Assembly (NCBI GenBank): GCA_964016885.1 | Contig: OZ024740.1 | Location: forward strand, 298,096,025 to 298,160,024 | DNA length: 64,000 bases | From: Eledone cirrhosa | Lineage: Eukaryota; Mollusca; Cephalopoda; Octopoda; Eledonidae | Direction: 5' to 3' | Shown: positions 41,528 to 53,100 of the stretch, piece by piece | Layout: every line of letters starts with the position of its first letter | How positions within the stretch are numbered: the first letter of the stretch is position 1 | Notes under the pieces: model-generated | Database searches by the model: none | Seen by the model: only the letters and a program-made list of their open reading frames with translations | Told to the model about the DNA's origin: nothing | Made by a program: the position numbers and the translations under genes

Positions 41528-41755
41528 GACTGACCCCTGCTTGTGTAGTTCTAAATCTAATTTTGTGCAATAAGTTTACATTTTTTGTCAAATATTACAG
41601 TGCATGCACATTGTGTTAATGATAGTTAAGAGTTAAACTACTTTAAAATATTTAAAATAGCCACTACAAATGCTTCTCAGACTCAGAAAATATCAAATAT
41701 TGGGTCCTGGCACCTGCCTCAATGATGTCTGCAGTTCTAAAGTTTCTTGATATGT
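41528..41755 (+). repeat. Ancient repeat 'TGCTTGTGTAGTTC' (copy 2)
   Basis: CCCTGCTTGTGTAGTTCTAA to CAGTTCTAAAGTTTCTTGAT, the same block order as 27466-27690 and 43238-43462. Confidence 0.7.
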
Positions 41756-41779
41756 ACAGTTCTAAACCTTGCTGCTATG

Positions 41780-42036
41780 AGGAGGTTGGTGAGAGTAGAT
41801 GGAAGGGGAATTTGGAATGCAAAGAAACACAGACAGAAACACAGAAACACAAAGAAACACAGACATCAAGGCATCTTGTCAACAATTCTGTCAATTCACA
41901 ACCCTGAATTGGTATATTATTTATTGGTTTTGAAAGAATAAAAGTTAAAGGAGAACTCAGTGGGATATGAACAGTCAGAAAAAGTATCACAAAGCAGTTT
42001 AACCAATGTTCTAGCCACTTTGTCAATTTGCTGTCT
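41780..42036 (-). repeat. AGAAACACAG short tandem repeat and old SINE relic
   Basis: 41821-41862 holds repeated AGAAACACA units. 41900-42036 on the minus strand resembles a decayed SINE (AAAGTTAAAGGAGAACTCAG and the CTAGCCACTTTGTCAATTTG head), with the B box mutated to GGGATATGAACAG. Confidence 0.45.
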
Positions 42037-42077
42037 TAGGTAAACTGGACACTATCTACTATTAACCTTCTGATATA

Positions 42078-42510
42078 GTCATGGAAAAAATCTACCTCCA
42101 CTAGCATCAACGTAGGACGTTAGCCCATAAGACAAGTTCAAAAACAATATATATTTTCTCTAAAGTCAACAGATGTTAACTGATAAAACAAAATGAAAAA
42201 TAGCATGAAATTCTACTAAAGTCACAGAGAAAGTTAACCCATTAAACATTATAAGCTCAGTATAGTCAAATCAGAGTGTTAGTCTATAAAAAAGATCACT
42301 AATAATATGTAATGTCACTAAGGTGAACAGTGAATGCTAGCCTGTAAGACAAGGCCACAATCAATTTGTACCTTCATTAAGTTCATCAGAGGATGTTAGC
42401 CTATAAGACAAGGTGATAAACAATAACTTTAGTGTGACCAACACAAATGTTAGATAAGGTCATGAACAATATGTACCTCTACTTATGGGAACAATAAATC
42501 TATATCATAA
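42078..42510 (+). repeat. Degenerate minisatellite, ~60-70-bp unit
   Basis: A unit like AAGGTCA.AAACAATATGTACC, TCTACTAAGGTCAACAG, GTTAGCCTATAAGACAAGG recurs about seven times with strong divergence. No coding frame is kept. Confidence 0.65.
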
Positions 42511-42785
42511 GGTCATGTACTCTATGTACCATCACTAAATATATAACTAAATCCAAGGGCATCTGTATGTCTCAGGAAACTATGTATCTACACATGGAGA
42601 GTTCCACTCCAAAGGCCAGAGTTGAGCAAAATATTTTTAATGCATGCATGTTTCCTCCCTTCAAACCATCAATGTTGCTCAAGTGAAATTCAAAGATTGA
42701 TATAGTTTGACACTATTGCAGGCGTTGCCATCAAAACACAAAGAACTAGCACATATATTGCAATGTTGCCCATTCAACACTAACA

Positions 42786-42960
42786 ATTCCACCAATCCAC
42801 CACTCTTCACTGGTACTTTATTCATCGACCCTAAAACAATATAAAGCAAAATTGACCTCAACAAAATTTAAAATGAAAGTTTAGAGAGCCAGAAAAAATA
42901 CCACAGACATTCTATTCAGTGCTCTAATGACTTATATTTCACCATCTTAATCCACAAATA
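42786..42960 (-). repeat. Old SINE relic
   Basis: TTCCACCAATCCACCACTC, CACTGGTACTTTATTCATCG, AAAGCAAAATTGACCTCAAC and GCTCTAATGACTTATA match a decayed minus-strand SINE with parts of two copies mixed. 42960-43237 is AT-rich and featureless. Confidence 0.45.
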
Positions 42961-43237
42961 ATGCCCAAAGAAAATAATTACCTCCACATAAAAACATACA
43001 TAACTTACCACATGATTGTTCAAAGATTGTATTTGCCCTCAATCTACTAAAAACTACTAACACATTGATGAAAACCAACACACTATTTACCCAAAACCAA
43101 GACAATAGTTACATTCACTGAAATATTCCCATAAAATATCAATGCACCTGACATTTTGTATACCTCCCTTTATTTTCAAAAGATAGTTGTTAGAATTGTG
43201 GTCATCATCATTAAAGGGATTATGTTAATGTGCAGTT

Positions 43238-43462
43238 GACCACTGCTTGTGTTATCCCAAATCTAATTTTGTACAGTAAGTACATTTTTTGTTAAATATT
43301 ACATGTTTACATGGTAAATGATAGTTAAGACTTAAAACACCCATAAAATGTAAAAAATAACCATTACAAATGTTTCTTAGACTCAAAGAATATGAAATAC
43401 TATGTCATGTCACCTACCTCAAAGATTTGTGCAGTTTTAAAATTTCCTTAAAATAAAGCCTG
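43238..43462 (+). repeat. Ancient repeat 'TGCTTGTGTAGTTC' (copy 3)
   Basis: CCACTGCTTGTGTTATCCC to AAATTTCCTTAAAATAAAG. The order of blocks matches the other copies. An ATC-rich microsatellite follows (43470-43510). Confidence 0.7.
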
Positions 43463-43522
43463 CATCATAATGGTCATTATCATCATTATCACCATTATCA
43501 TCATTATTATCATTCTCTCCTT

Positions 43523-43738
43523 AGGGTGGTGGATTGGTAGTATCGGTAGAGAGTCGGACACCATGCTTTGCAGCATAGAGTTACAGTCCTTTACGGGCTG
43601 AGTTCAAATCCCACCAAGGTCAACTTTGCTTTTCATCCTTACGGGGTCGATAAAATAAAGCACCAGTAACGTACTGGGGTCGATTTAATCGACTTCCCCG
43701 CCAAAAAAAATGACTGGCCTTGTGCCTATACTAGAAAT
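43523..43738 (+). repeat. tRNA-derived SINE, GTCGATTTAATCGAC subfamily
   Basis: GGGTGGTGGATTGGTAGTAT to GGCCTTGTGCCTATACTAG with the GGTCGATTTAATCGACTTCC insert. Confidence 0.9.
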
Positions 43739-43762
43739 CATTATTATCATTCTGCTCAGGGG

Positions 43763-43948
43763 CGGTGGATTGGCAGTATCGGTAGAAGGTCGGACGCCAT
43801 GCTTTCCAGCATAGTTACGTCCCTTTACGATCTGAGTTCAAATCCCGCCGAGGTTGGCTTTGCCTTTCATCCTTACGGGGTCGATAAAATAAAGTACCAG
43901 TAATGCACTGGGTAATTGCTGGCTTTGTGCCTAAAAGTAGAAACAATT
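43763..43948 (+). repeat. tRNA-derived SINE, TAATGCACT subfamily
   Basis: GCGGTGGATTGGCAGTATCG to GTAGAAACAATTATTATC. It directly follows the previous SINE, with a 24-base spacer. A CAT/ATC-rich tract follows (43978-44060). Confidence 0.9.
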
Positions 43949-44248
43949 ATTATCATTCTCCTCAACATGATCAAGATTGTCATCATCATCATCATCAGCA
44001 GTATCATCACCACAGCCACTATCTCCAATATCACCATCATTATCATAATTATCGCTATCCCTATGTCTACTTTTTTGATTATAATAATGTAGATGACTCT
44101 TGAAAAGACTATCACCTCATATCTGATACTCCTTATTCCAGCACCTTCCTGCTAGTGTAAAAAGTTGTTGCTCAATTTAACTCTTTCAATACTAAAACAC
44201 CTGAAGCCACCCTTGGTCATTTTATATGGCTGTTTGCTTTAAAATGTT

Positions 44249-44430
44249 TATCATCATCATGATCATTGTTTAACATACATTTTCCATACTAGCATGGGTT
44301 AGACAAGCTGTCCTGTTGTGAGACAAGCCAGGTCAGATGACCTTTTCTTGTTCATACAAAACTGATTTTGGCTAGGTTTCTACAGTTGGATGCCCTTTCT
44401 AAAAACATTCCATCATAATTTTCTGTAAGG
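44249..44430 (-). repeat. RTE LINE 3' UTR relic
   Basis: ATCATCATCATGATCATTG, CATACTAGCATGGGTTAGAC, AGCTGTCCTGTTGTGAGAC and GTTGGATGCCCTTTCT are the reverse complement, diverged, of the 3' UTR at 53400-53572 (AGGAAGGGCATCC, AGGACAACCCGTCTAACCC, (GAT)n). Confidence 0.7.
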
Positions 44431-44474
44431 ACCTTTGTTAAATTATGTTCCAAACACCAGCTTAATAGGGGTAA

Positions 44475-45850
44475 AGTTATTTATATTACTAAATCTCTCT
44501 CTAAATTCTTTAATATTTTCAAAATTATTGAAAAATAGACAGTGCCTTTCATTACAAATATAGGAATGAAAGGGTTGAGCCATAGACTAGAGAAGTGATT
44601 TTTCCATTCTAGCTGGATGGTTAAATGTGGGTTTTCCCTATTCAAATTGAACCCAGTCAAAGAACTGGACAAGAAGTATCTTTTCTGCTTTTAAATATAC
44701 ATTAACTTGTTTGCTTTTTTTAACAGTTGATGATACCTCTTCATGCAACTTCATAGTCTGACATGAATAAAAAAAATTAAAAAAACCTTGACCCTTTCAT
44801 TATTATATTTCTAATTAAAAACAGTGCCTAAACTTTTTTTTATTAATTTTGAAAATAATAAAGAATTTAGAGGTATTTAGTAATATAGTTAACTTTCTCA
44901 TTATTAAATTGATTTTTGTAGTGTAACTTAAAGTTTCTTACATAAGATTATGATGGATAGTTTTTAGATGAATATAAACACTTTAAAATAAACAGCTTAG
45001 AACTAGGTGCAGTTTCAGGAGGTTTGGTGTTAAAAGAGTTAAAGGTTGGGTATTTTTAACCCTACTAAACCCTAACTACATTTAAATGAAGACATTAACC
45101 CTTTTATTATCATATTTCTAATGGAAAGCACTACTTATATATATCAATTAATTTTGAAAATAATCAAGCATTTTGAGAAATTTAGTAATGTAACATATAT
45201 ATTGTTTTGTTATTAAGCTGATGTTCAGAACAACTTTAACCCTTTTGTTACCAACCTGGCCAAAACCTGCTCTGATTCTATATAATAAAGTCACCCATTT
45301 TAAAGGTTCCCAATTTATATTAAAATCTTCCAAGATGATTTTATATAAGAATCTTACATGAAGTTACTATCTTAGAAATGAGATAATTAATAATTTTAGT
45401 AAATCCCTCAAAGTCTTCATTAATTAATTGAAATAGGGTGTATTTCATTGGAAATGCAGTGATGAAAGTGTTAAAAAATAGTTCTTACATAAAATATTTC
45501 TTGAAGGTTTTAATATAAGACTTGCCTACTAGCTTAAAAATGCGACCTCTACTATCAAACACTGGGTCATGGCACTTACCTCAAAGATTTGTGCAGTTCT
45601 AAAAGTTTCTTAAAATAAATCACCTTTACTCAAGCCCACTCATTACACCCATTTTTCCTCCTCTCATAACCCATTCTGTGTTTCCCCTCTCAAGCCCTAC
45701 ATTGTGCCCAAACATTCCTATGACAACACACTTAGCAATACTGATTGAGGTAGATTGGAGCTTAGATGTATGTTTGGCCAAGTGCTCAAACTGAACACAA
45801 ACACCTCCTGACTGATGCATGCATTGGTATCAAAAGGGTTAATATTGTTC
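44475..45850. mobile_element. Cluster of old MITEs with TTAACCCTTT-type ends
   Basis: Ends such as GACCCTTTCATTATTATATT (44793), TTAACCCTTTTATTATCAT (45094), TTAACCCTTTTGTTACCAA (45238) and, inverted, GGAATGAAAGGGTTGA (44564), GCAGTGATGAAAGTGTTAA (45457) and GGTATCAAAAGGGTTAA (45826) outline several nested or adjacent AT-rich elements. A 3' piece of the 'TGCTTGTG' repeat lies at 45540-45625. Individual borders cannot be set by eye. Confidence 0.5.
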
Positions 45851-45904
45851 ATTATATTTAGTAAAACATGCTAAATAAGCATTTTCCAATAACAAATATT
45901 TGAT

Positions 45905-45917
45905 TTAATATAGTATA

Positions 45918-45962
<45 letters not shown>
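45905..45962. repeat. (TA)n microsatellite
   Basis: About 27 TA units. 45963-46127 shows nothing recognisable. Confidence 0.95.
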
Positions 45963-45965
<3 letters not shown>

Positions 45966-46127
45966 TAAAAAAAGGAAAAGAATGACTTCTCTTGTAGTTC
46001 TAAACAATTTGATTTAATTTTATGATATTATGATTTTACAATTTGGGGAGATTTTTAAAGATTCCTGGTTCACTTTCCTGGAAAATTTTCTCGCACTCAT
46101 CGGTAGCAATATATATGTATATCTGAG

Positions 46128-46352
46128 GTCAACTTTGCTTTTCATCCATTTAAGGTTGATAAAAAAAAAAGTCAAGCCTAGTACTGGGGTCAATTCTTCC
46201 TCTATATCACTTTCTCACATCCACTCTTTATCCTTCTCTGGAAGAAATCGTCTGTATTCAGACCTAGAGAGATGAGCTCCGCTAGGTTTTAAAATGCCCT
46301 AATAATGCCATATGTCAATATGGCGCCCCTATGACATCCTCGGGAGTTACAC
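46128..46352 (+). repeat. SINE fragment joined to the 'GGAGTTACG' repeat (copy 3)
   Basis: 46128-46205 is a SINE 3' piece (GAGGTCAACTTTGCTTTTCA, AGTACTGGGGTCAATTC). 46208-46352 continues with CCTTCTCTGGAAGAAATCG, TATTCAGACCTAGAGAGATG, AATATGGCGCCCC and GGGAGTTACACG, the same repeat as 1-126. Confidence 0.65.
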
Positions 46353-46354
46353 GT

Positions 46355-46892
46355 TAAGAAAAACAAAGTATAGTATAATATTTGTGTATTTATTGACAGC
46401 AAGTCAAACATTCATAAAAAAAACATGGGGTTCGTATGTCCATGGACACACTGGGCAACTGTTCAGCATGACCAGATATTAAGATAGCCATGGACTGAGA
46501 TAAATCCAACCACTAGAAATAGAAAAAGGGTGCATCTTCAATGATAAGCTAGTTGTGTGTAAGACTAGTGCACAGCTTGTTATATGATCAAAGGAATGAA
46601 ATCAAAAATTAGATAAGTCCTGCACTTAACAATTCTACTGAACTAGGTCAGCTGTTAAGTAATTTTTCATAAGTAATTGTCAATGGCCTAACTATCAAGA
46701 TAAGGGTTTTTTTTATTATTTTTATCTGGGATATAACGCCTCTGGAGAGTCTTCTTTCCATTGATGTTGTTGAAGTTGTTATTCTTTGGTCTCTTTTTTC
46801 TTATCGGCCTTGTTGTTGAGTAGTCTCAAGTCAGTGCTAATGAAACAGATATATATACATTTATAGACATGTGTCCATGGACACACACACAT

Positions 46893-46938
<46 letters not shown>

Positions 46939-47138
46939 CAAGTTTAAAGGATATATGTCGAGAGAGAGAGAGTCATATATCGTTTAAGAAACAGCATTTT
47001 GTACACATATATAAAGCAAATATTCAGGAAAATATACATACTTTAAGGTTGAAAAAGCCAAAGGTTGAAGAAGCAAAGAATTTCTGCTTTTATTCTATAC
47101 AGGTGCTTTATATTTATTATCGCTATATATATATATAT
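46355..47138. other. Unassigned sequence with microsatellites
   Basis: No ORF or repeat border is supported for 46355-46860, although GTCCATGGACACAC appears twice (46438 and 46872). CA/TA runs at 46880-46935 precede an unassigned 47000-47120 segment. Confidence 0.4.
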
Positions 47139-47717
47139 ATATAAAGTTGTTTGTTTGTTTGTTCACAAACTCCTATGGTTTGGGAGATAGACCCCCATAA
47201 CCATATATATTCTGAAACTACATTGCCCAGGGTACTTGGATAAGTATATTTCATTTTAATCAAAGAGTTCCCCGGGAGCACAAACCCCCGCTGAAAATAT
47301 TTTTCCTTCGATTTATATGAAATTTAAATCATAGGTAAATGATAAGATATGATGCCTATTCACAAAATTTCAGCAAATTTCAATAATATTAAAACACCCT
47401 AATGGGGGTTAAAATATATATAGTGAAAATTTTGGAAGCCCATAACTTAAGTATTGGAACCTTTATTATCACAGGAGTTTTTCTATTAATTAAACGTAAA
47501 TCAACAAAAAAAACACCTCTCTTTTATTGTAAAATTTGGCTAATTTAGACATAATATCTATGGCAAAACATCACTAGAATTATGACAACAAAATATATTA
47601 ACATTTTCCCTTTATTTTTTCTCCATACATTATATCTCTGATTTAAAATCAATCATTTTTTACAAAAAAAAAAAAAATGTGTGAAATGCAGCAAGGCGAG
47701 GGTAATTCGGCTAGTAT
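47139..47717 (+). mobile_element. Helitron-like non-autonomous element, copy 2
   Basis: AAAGTTGTTTGTTTGTTTG, CACAAACTCCTATGGTTTGG, TATATTCTGAAACTACATTG at the left; GTGTGAAATGCAGCAAGGCG and TAATTCGGCTAG at the right, matching 8598-9272. This copy has no SINE in it and shows extra internal segments (47400-47560). Confidence 0.5.
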
Positions 47718-47724
47718 ATGTATA

Positions 47725-48018
47725 TATATAAACACAAATAATAGATCACCAAGGTTTAACAATTAATACAATATTTATTTGATTTACATATATTTCATTC
47801 TTCACCAAAAAAATATTTTCAATATCTTTGTAGAGCAATCAGAATCAATTATATATAACAGAAATAAATACATTTTCTATGTTATATATATAATTGATTC
47901 TGATGATCTCTCCACAAAGGTATTGAAAATAGTTTTCTGGAGAAGAATGAAATATATGTAAATCAAATAAATATTGTATTAATTGTTAAACCTTGGTGAT
48001 CTATTATTTGTGTTATAT
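47725..48018. repeat. Long hairpin element
   Basis: AACACAAATAATAGATCACC..AAGGTTTAACAATTAATACA at the left is mirrored by TGTATTAATTGTTAAACC..GGTGATCTATTATTTGTGTT at the right, with arms of about 135 bases round a short AT centre. CTGATGA occurs in the right arm (47900-47906), followed by GAAA at 47925, but without fitting stems. It is probably a terminal repeat pair of a Penelope-like element or a foldback MITE. Confidence 0.75.
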
Positions 48019-48019
48019 A

Positions 48020-48795
48020 TTTTCTGTGATTTACAAATCTACGATGGCTGGAAGTATACTAACTGGATTTAGCTCTGAACTGCCTTTCGACAATCTGGAT
48101 ATTGAAAAAAAACACATTTGAGCTTTAAACATCTGAATGCTTTATACTGTTGTATCATCAACTCATATAATTTACATCTCTCTATATATATATATATATC
48201 ATTTAACGTTCGTTTGGGAGATGTTTTCTTTTTTGTAGGAAAGGTTGAACAGGTTGTCATAGACTAAGTCAGTACTAAGAACTACTGACCTCACAAGTAG
48301 ACCAAGAACCGCATATTGCTTACATACATTCCCACTCTGTACAGAGTGTATTGGGTGTATTTTATGACAACACCAGTACTAGGAAGGTCGTCATGTCTTT
48401 GAAACGACTAAAAAGTATTTTTGTTCTGATCCCTTGCTTGGCACGTTTTTTTTTTAATGACTGGATGCCCTTCCTATCTCAAACCACTGAGTACATTTTA
48501 GTGTGATACCAGCCCAAGAAATGTTCTGATGTCCTCGACACAACTGAAGAGTCCTCTGAATTCTTTTTTAACATGGTTTCTACAGGTGGATGCCATACCT
48601 AACCAACCACTTTAAAGTGTGTATAGGGTGTGTTTTGTCATGCAATCAACACTAGTCTTCAATTTGTGAAGCTGTCTAAACGTATGTTATTACTCTAAGA
48701 TGAAACAACCTTTTTGAGTGCTTAGCTGTACATTTCGGATTCCATTCATTAACTTGGCCGCAGCCAGAGCTTCGATTCTACTGAACTTCCATTTG

Positions 48796-48852
<57 letters not shown>

Positions 48853-48990
48853 CTCAGGCTAATGAAAGGGGTAAAAAGAAAACTACCTAACCATAAACCT
48901 CAGCGAAATATGCATCAAGAAGATAAAAATAAACCTGAATACAACTGCATATAGCCTTTGATCAATCTAGTATTTTATATATATATAAAG
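48020..48990. other. Old retroelement 3' ends and AT runs
   Basis: 48360-48620 contains two diverged phrases of the RTE 3' UTR type (GACTGGATGCCCTTCCTATC and AGGTGGATGCCATACC). 48640-48790 (AGCTGTCTAAACGTATGTTA, ACTTGGCCGCAGCCAGAGC) recurs at 56655-56770. A TA run at 48800-48850. No coding sequence. Confidence 0.45.
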
Positions 48991-49095
48991 ATGAAAACCA
49001 AAGTTGACCTCGGTGGGATTTAGTCTCAGTGAGCCAGAACAAATGCCATAAAGTATTCTATCCGACGTTCTAACGACTGTCAATTCGCCACCTGT
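48990..49095 (-). repeat. SINE head-side fragment, diverged
   Basis: GATGAAAACCAAAGTTGACC, TCGGTGGGATTTAGTCTCAG and CTGTCAATTCGCCACC correspond to the minus-strand SINE head. A (TA)n run follows. Confidence 0.6.
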
Positions 49096-49240
49096 GTATA
49101 TATATATATATATATATATGGTATCTGATTTTTAATGCGAGGAAAATACCAATGATGGTTGGAAAATCACTGACGAAGGACTATTTTTATCATATGTAAC
49201 CCATGTGCAAACCACGCAGTATTCTTCTTTCTTCTCATGT

Positions 49241-49266
<26 letters not shown>

Positions 49267-49271
<5 letters not shown>

Positions 49272-49360
49272 CAAAATGTTAACAAATTAAAAATATTCTC
49301 ATAATCAAATATATTTTGATTATGAGAATATTTTTCATTTGTTAACATTTCGAATAATAT
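49267..49360. repeat. Near-perfect palindrome
   Basis: ATTATTCAAAATGTTAACAA..AAATATTCTCATAATCAAA and its mirror TTTGATTATGAGAATATTT..TTGTTAACATTTCGAATAAT give arms of about 42 bases with a ~9-base centre. AT-rich, no ORF. Confidence 0.85.
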
Positions 49361-49450
49361 TAAAAACTCCAGGAAAACATCTGTTGAGTGCTTCTAATCT
49401 ATTGTAAAATTATATTCGTTGAGTAATCAACGAACCATACTAATCTTTGG

Positions 49451-49495
<45 letters not shown>

Positions 49496-49499
49496 CACG

Positions 49500-50146
49500 T
49501 TTGTATTTAGAATACGGCGGTGAATGAAAATTTGAAAATCTAATAATTATTTTTTGCTTGCAGCCCGTTGTCAGGCGATGCCCATTAGGCGATACCTGGT
49601 TGTTTTAGCGCCTTAGCCTCGCCATCACTCGTGGTAATGTTGTGAACGTGTTGGTTTGCCTCAAAGTGTTCCGTTGACCGTTATGATGTGGTGCCGATTG
49701 TTGCACTTGGTGGTGAATTGGTGGTCATTTTCGCTTTTGCTTTTGCTTCCCATTTTTGTGTATTATATTTGATATATTTTTGTTCATTATATTTGTGAGG
49801 TTCCTAGCAGTAATTAATTGTATTTTTTCATGACGTTATTATTGTTAATTTTACTGATGTAGTATTAACTTGGATATTTACCATGCGACCCTCAGTTCCT
49901 ACCTCACAATTTCCCTCCCCCCCACCCCCACTCACCACCATAGTCTATTCGACCAATCAAACCTAGCATGCCATTTCCACTGCTGCTGCTGCTACTACCT
50001 GCCTAACTAACTCTCTCCTCCTCTGGCGCATCCCAACACACCCTGCCATTACCCCACCACCACTGTCCTTCTAGCCCTCAATTTTCCCACCGTTATGGAT
50101 GGATGAGCTGGGAATACACGAGCAACTCTGAATCAATAGATGAAAT
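49500..50146 (+). other. Probable 5' UTR of the intact LINE
   Basis: This 650-base stretch lies between a (TA)n tract and the LINE ATG, is more GC-rich than its surroundings and has no repeat match in the window. 49900-50100 is rich in C-runs (CCCTCCCCCCCACCCCCACT in part). RTE elements carry their internal promoter in the 5' UTR; I cannot see the element's exact start or a target duplication. Confidence 0.45.
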
Positions 50147-53100
50147 ATGAATCTGCGAGCTACCAAGCACCCACGTGAAGCGCCAACCCAGAGACCCTCC
50201 CCTACGAGTGTCGACAAATGCCCAAAACTCCGAGTTGGTACCATCAATGTAGGCTCAATGAAAGGAAGAGCAGGAGAAATCGTAGAAATGCTAGAGCGAA
50301 AGGAAGTTGATGTATGCTGTGTGCAAGAGACTAGATGGAGAGGAGGGTCTGCTAGAGTCCTTGTAGGAAAAAGCCAGTGCTACAAATTTTTCTGGGTGGG
50401 AAATGACGATGGGATGGGTGGTGTAGGTATACTATTAGCTGACAAGTGGGTAGATAAAGTAATCTCAGTGTACAGGGTAAATGCAAGAATCATTAAACTC
50501 AGACTAGTCCTGAATAAGACAATTACCACAATAATATCAGCTTACGCACCCCAATCGGGGCTGCCAGACGAACTTAAGGATAGGTTTTACGAGTCCCTAA
50601 TACACACTACTGCTCTAACAGACGACAAGGACTTCCTAATCATTGCAGGAGATTTTAACGGACACGTAGGTAAACACTGCGACGGCTTCAATAGAGTACA
50701 TGGAGGCCATGGAGTTGGCACAAGGAATGAGGAAGGATTCAGACTTCTAGAATTCTGCGACGCCAATGACATGTCGATATGTAACACAAACTTTAAAAAA
50801 CCCGACAACCACCTGATCACCTATAGATCAGGGGAGCACTCTAGTCAGTTAGATTTTATCCTCATCAGAGGACATGACAGATGGACGGTCGTAAACACAA
50901 AAGCCTTCCCTAGTGAGGAATGTACATCCCAACATAGCTTAGTTGTCAGCGACCTCACGGTCAGAACTAGACGAGCCCTGAAACAGAGGCCAACCTGGAG
51001 AAGAAAGATCTGGAAGCTGAAAGTCCCCTCAACCAGTAACAGATTTAAAGATATTTTACTCAACGCCTACGACAGTAAAGAAGAACAGATAGAGACATTT
51101 AACGTAGAAGAGAACTGGGAGTTCCTAAAAAATAACTTACTAGAGGCGACGGATGAGGTTTGTGGCTGGAGTAAGACCTCAAGCAGGAGGAGAGTGACTT
51201 GGTGGTGGAACAATAAGGTAGATGAAGCAGTCAAGGCCAAGAGACAGGCATGGAAAGAATGGAAGAACGGGGGGAGCAGGGTACATTACATAGAGACCAA
51301 GAGGGAAGCTAGGCGACAAGTATACTTAGCTAGGAGGGAAGCAGAGGATAGAAAATTCAAGCATGTTTTACAACGTGAGGACCAGAAACAGGAGGTATTC
51401 AAGATTGCGAGGCAGTGTGTCAGAGATAGTTGTGATGTCATTGGAGAGAAGTGTATCCGGAATGATAAAGGTGAGCTTGCCCTCACAAGTGCTGAGAAGA
51501 AAGATGCATGGAAGAGTCATTATGATAGATTACTAAATGAGGAGAATGCATGGGAAGAAGAGACCCTACCCCACGTAGACCCTATAGAGGGACCAGCAGT
51601 ACAAGTCAGCGGCAGCGTAGTAAGTAAGGCAATCAGAGATATGAAGATAGGGAAGGCAACCGGTCCATCGGGTATAGCTGCCGAGATGCTGAAGGCATCT
51701 GGGTCTGTAGGTCACACTATAACCACACGTATCGTTAACCAGGTAATACTAGAGGGGGCCATACCAAAAGATTGGTGCAGTAGCATCATTGTCAACTGCT
51801 ACAAAGGTAAAGGCGATGCACTAGATAGAGGGAACTATAGAGGTATAAAGTTGATGGACCAGGTCATGAAAGTAACAGAAAGAGTTATAGCACAGCTGAT
51901 TAGGGACCGGGTGAATATAGACGAGATGCAATTTGGGTTTGTTCCAGGGAAAGGCACCACTGATGCGCTCTTCCTTGTGAGGCAATTACAGGAAAAGTAC
52001 CTAGCTAAAAGTAAGCCACTCTACTTGGCATTTGTCGACCTTGAGAAAGCCTTTGACAGAGTTCCACGTGCAGTAATCTGGTGGGCTCTTAGAAAACTAG
52101 GAGTAGATGAATGGCTTGTGAAAGCGGTACAAGCCATGTATAGGGGAGCAGTCAGCAAAGTTAGGATTGGCAATGAGTATAGCGAGGAATTTAGCGTACA
52201 GGTTGGGGTCCACCAGGGCTCTGTTCTTAGCCCTCTCCTGTTCATCATAGTCCTGCAGGCAATAACGGAGGAGTTTAAGACCGGATGCCCATGGGAACTC
52301 CTGTATGCTGATGACCTCGCACTCATAGCTGAATCTATGGTAGAACTAGAGAATAAATTCCAAACCTGGAAGCAGGGACTAGAGAGAAAGGGCCTCAAAG
52401 TCAACATGACAAAGACTAAGGTCCTTATAAGTAGACGAGAAAACAGAACCCAGATCCCCTCAGGGAAATGGCCTTGCTCAGTATGTAGGAAAGGTGTAGG
52501 TAGGAACTCCATTCTCTGCCCCAAATGCAAACAATGGGTACACAAGAGATGTAGCGGGATCTCAGGAAGCTTAATTAAGAATGTAGGATTCACATGCAGC
52601 AGCTGTGCTGAAACAGCAAGCAAACAGCCACAGGAAACAAGTACCACCAATCTCTGGGAGGGCCCTGTAGAAACAGTAGACAGCTTCTGCTACCTAGGTG
52701 ACCGAATTAGCAACGGAGGTGGGTGCTCAGAAAGTACAATAACTAGGGTAAGAACGGGATGGAAGAAGTTTAGGGAACTACTACCACTGCTAGCTGCAAA
52801 AGGCTTCTCCCTCAGAATGAAAGGCAGACTGTATGATGCGTGTATCCGAACAGCGATGTTGCATGGTAGTGAGACCTGGGCGCTGAAGGTGGAAGACTTA
52901 CGTAGATTAGAGAGAAACGAAGCCTGCATGCTCCGATGGATGTGTAACAGTAATATACGTGAACGACAAAGCATAAATGAATTGAGAGAGAGACTGAGCA
53001 TAAGAGGAATCAAATGCTGCGTGCAGGAGAGGCGGTTACGCTGGTATGGACATGTGATGCGTATGAAGGATGACAGCTGCATAAAAAGGTGCAGAGCACT

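Noticed and set aside
52021..52650. 209-codon minus-strand ORF inside the LINE
   Set aside because: It is antisense to the RT domain of the intact ORF and shows no own domain.
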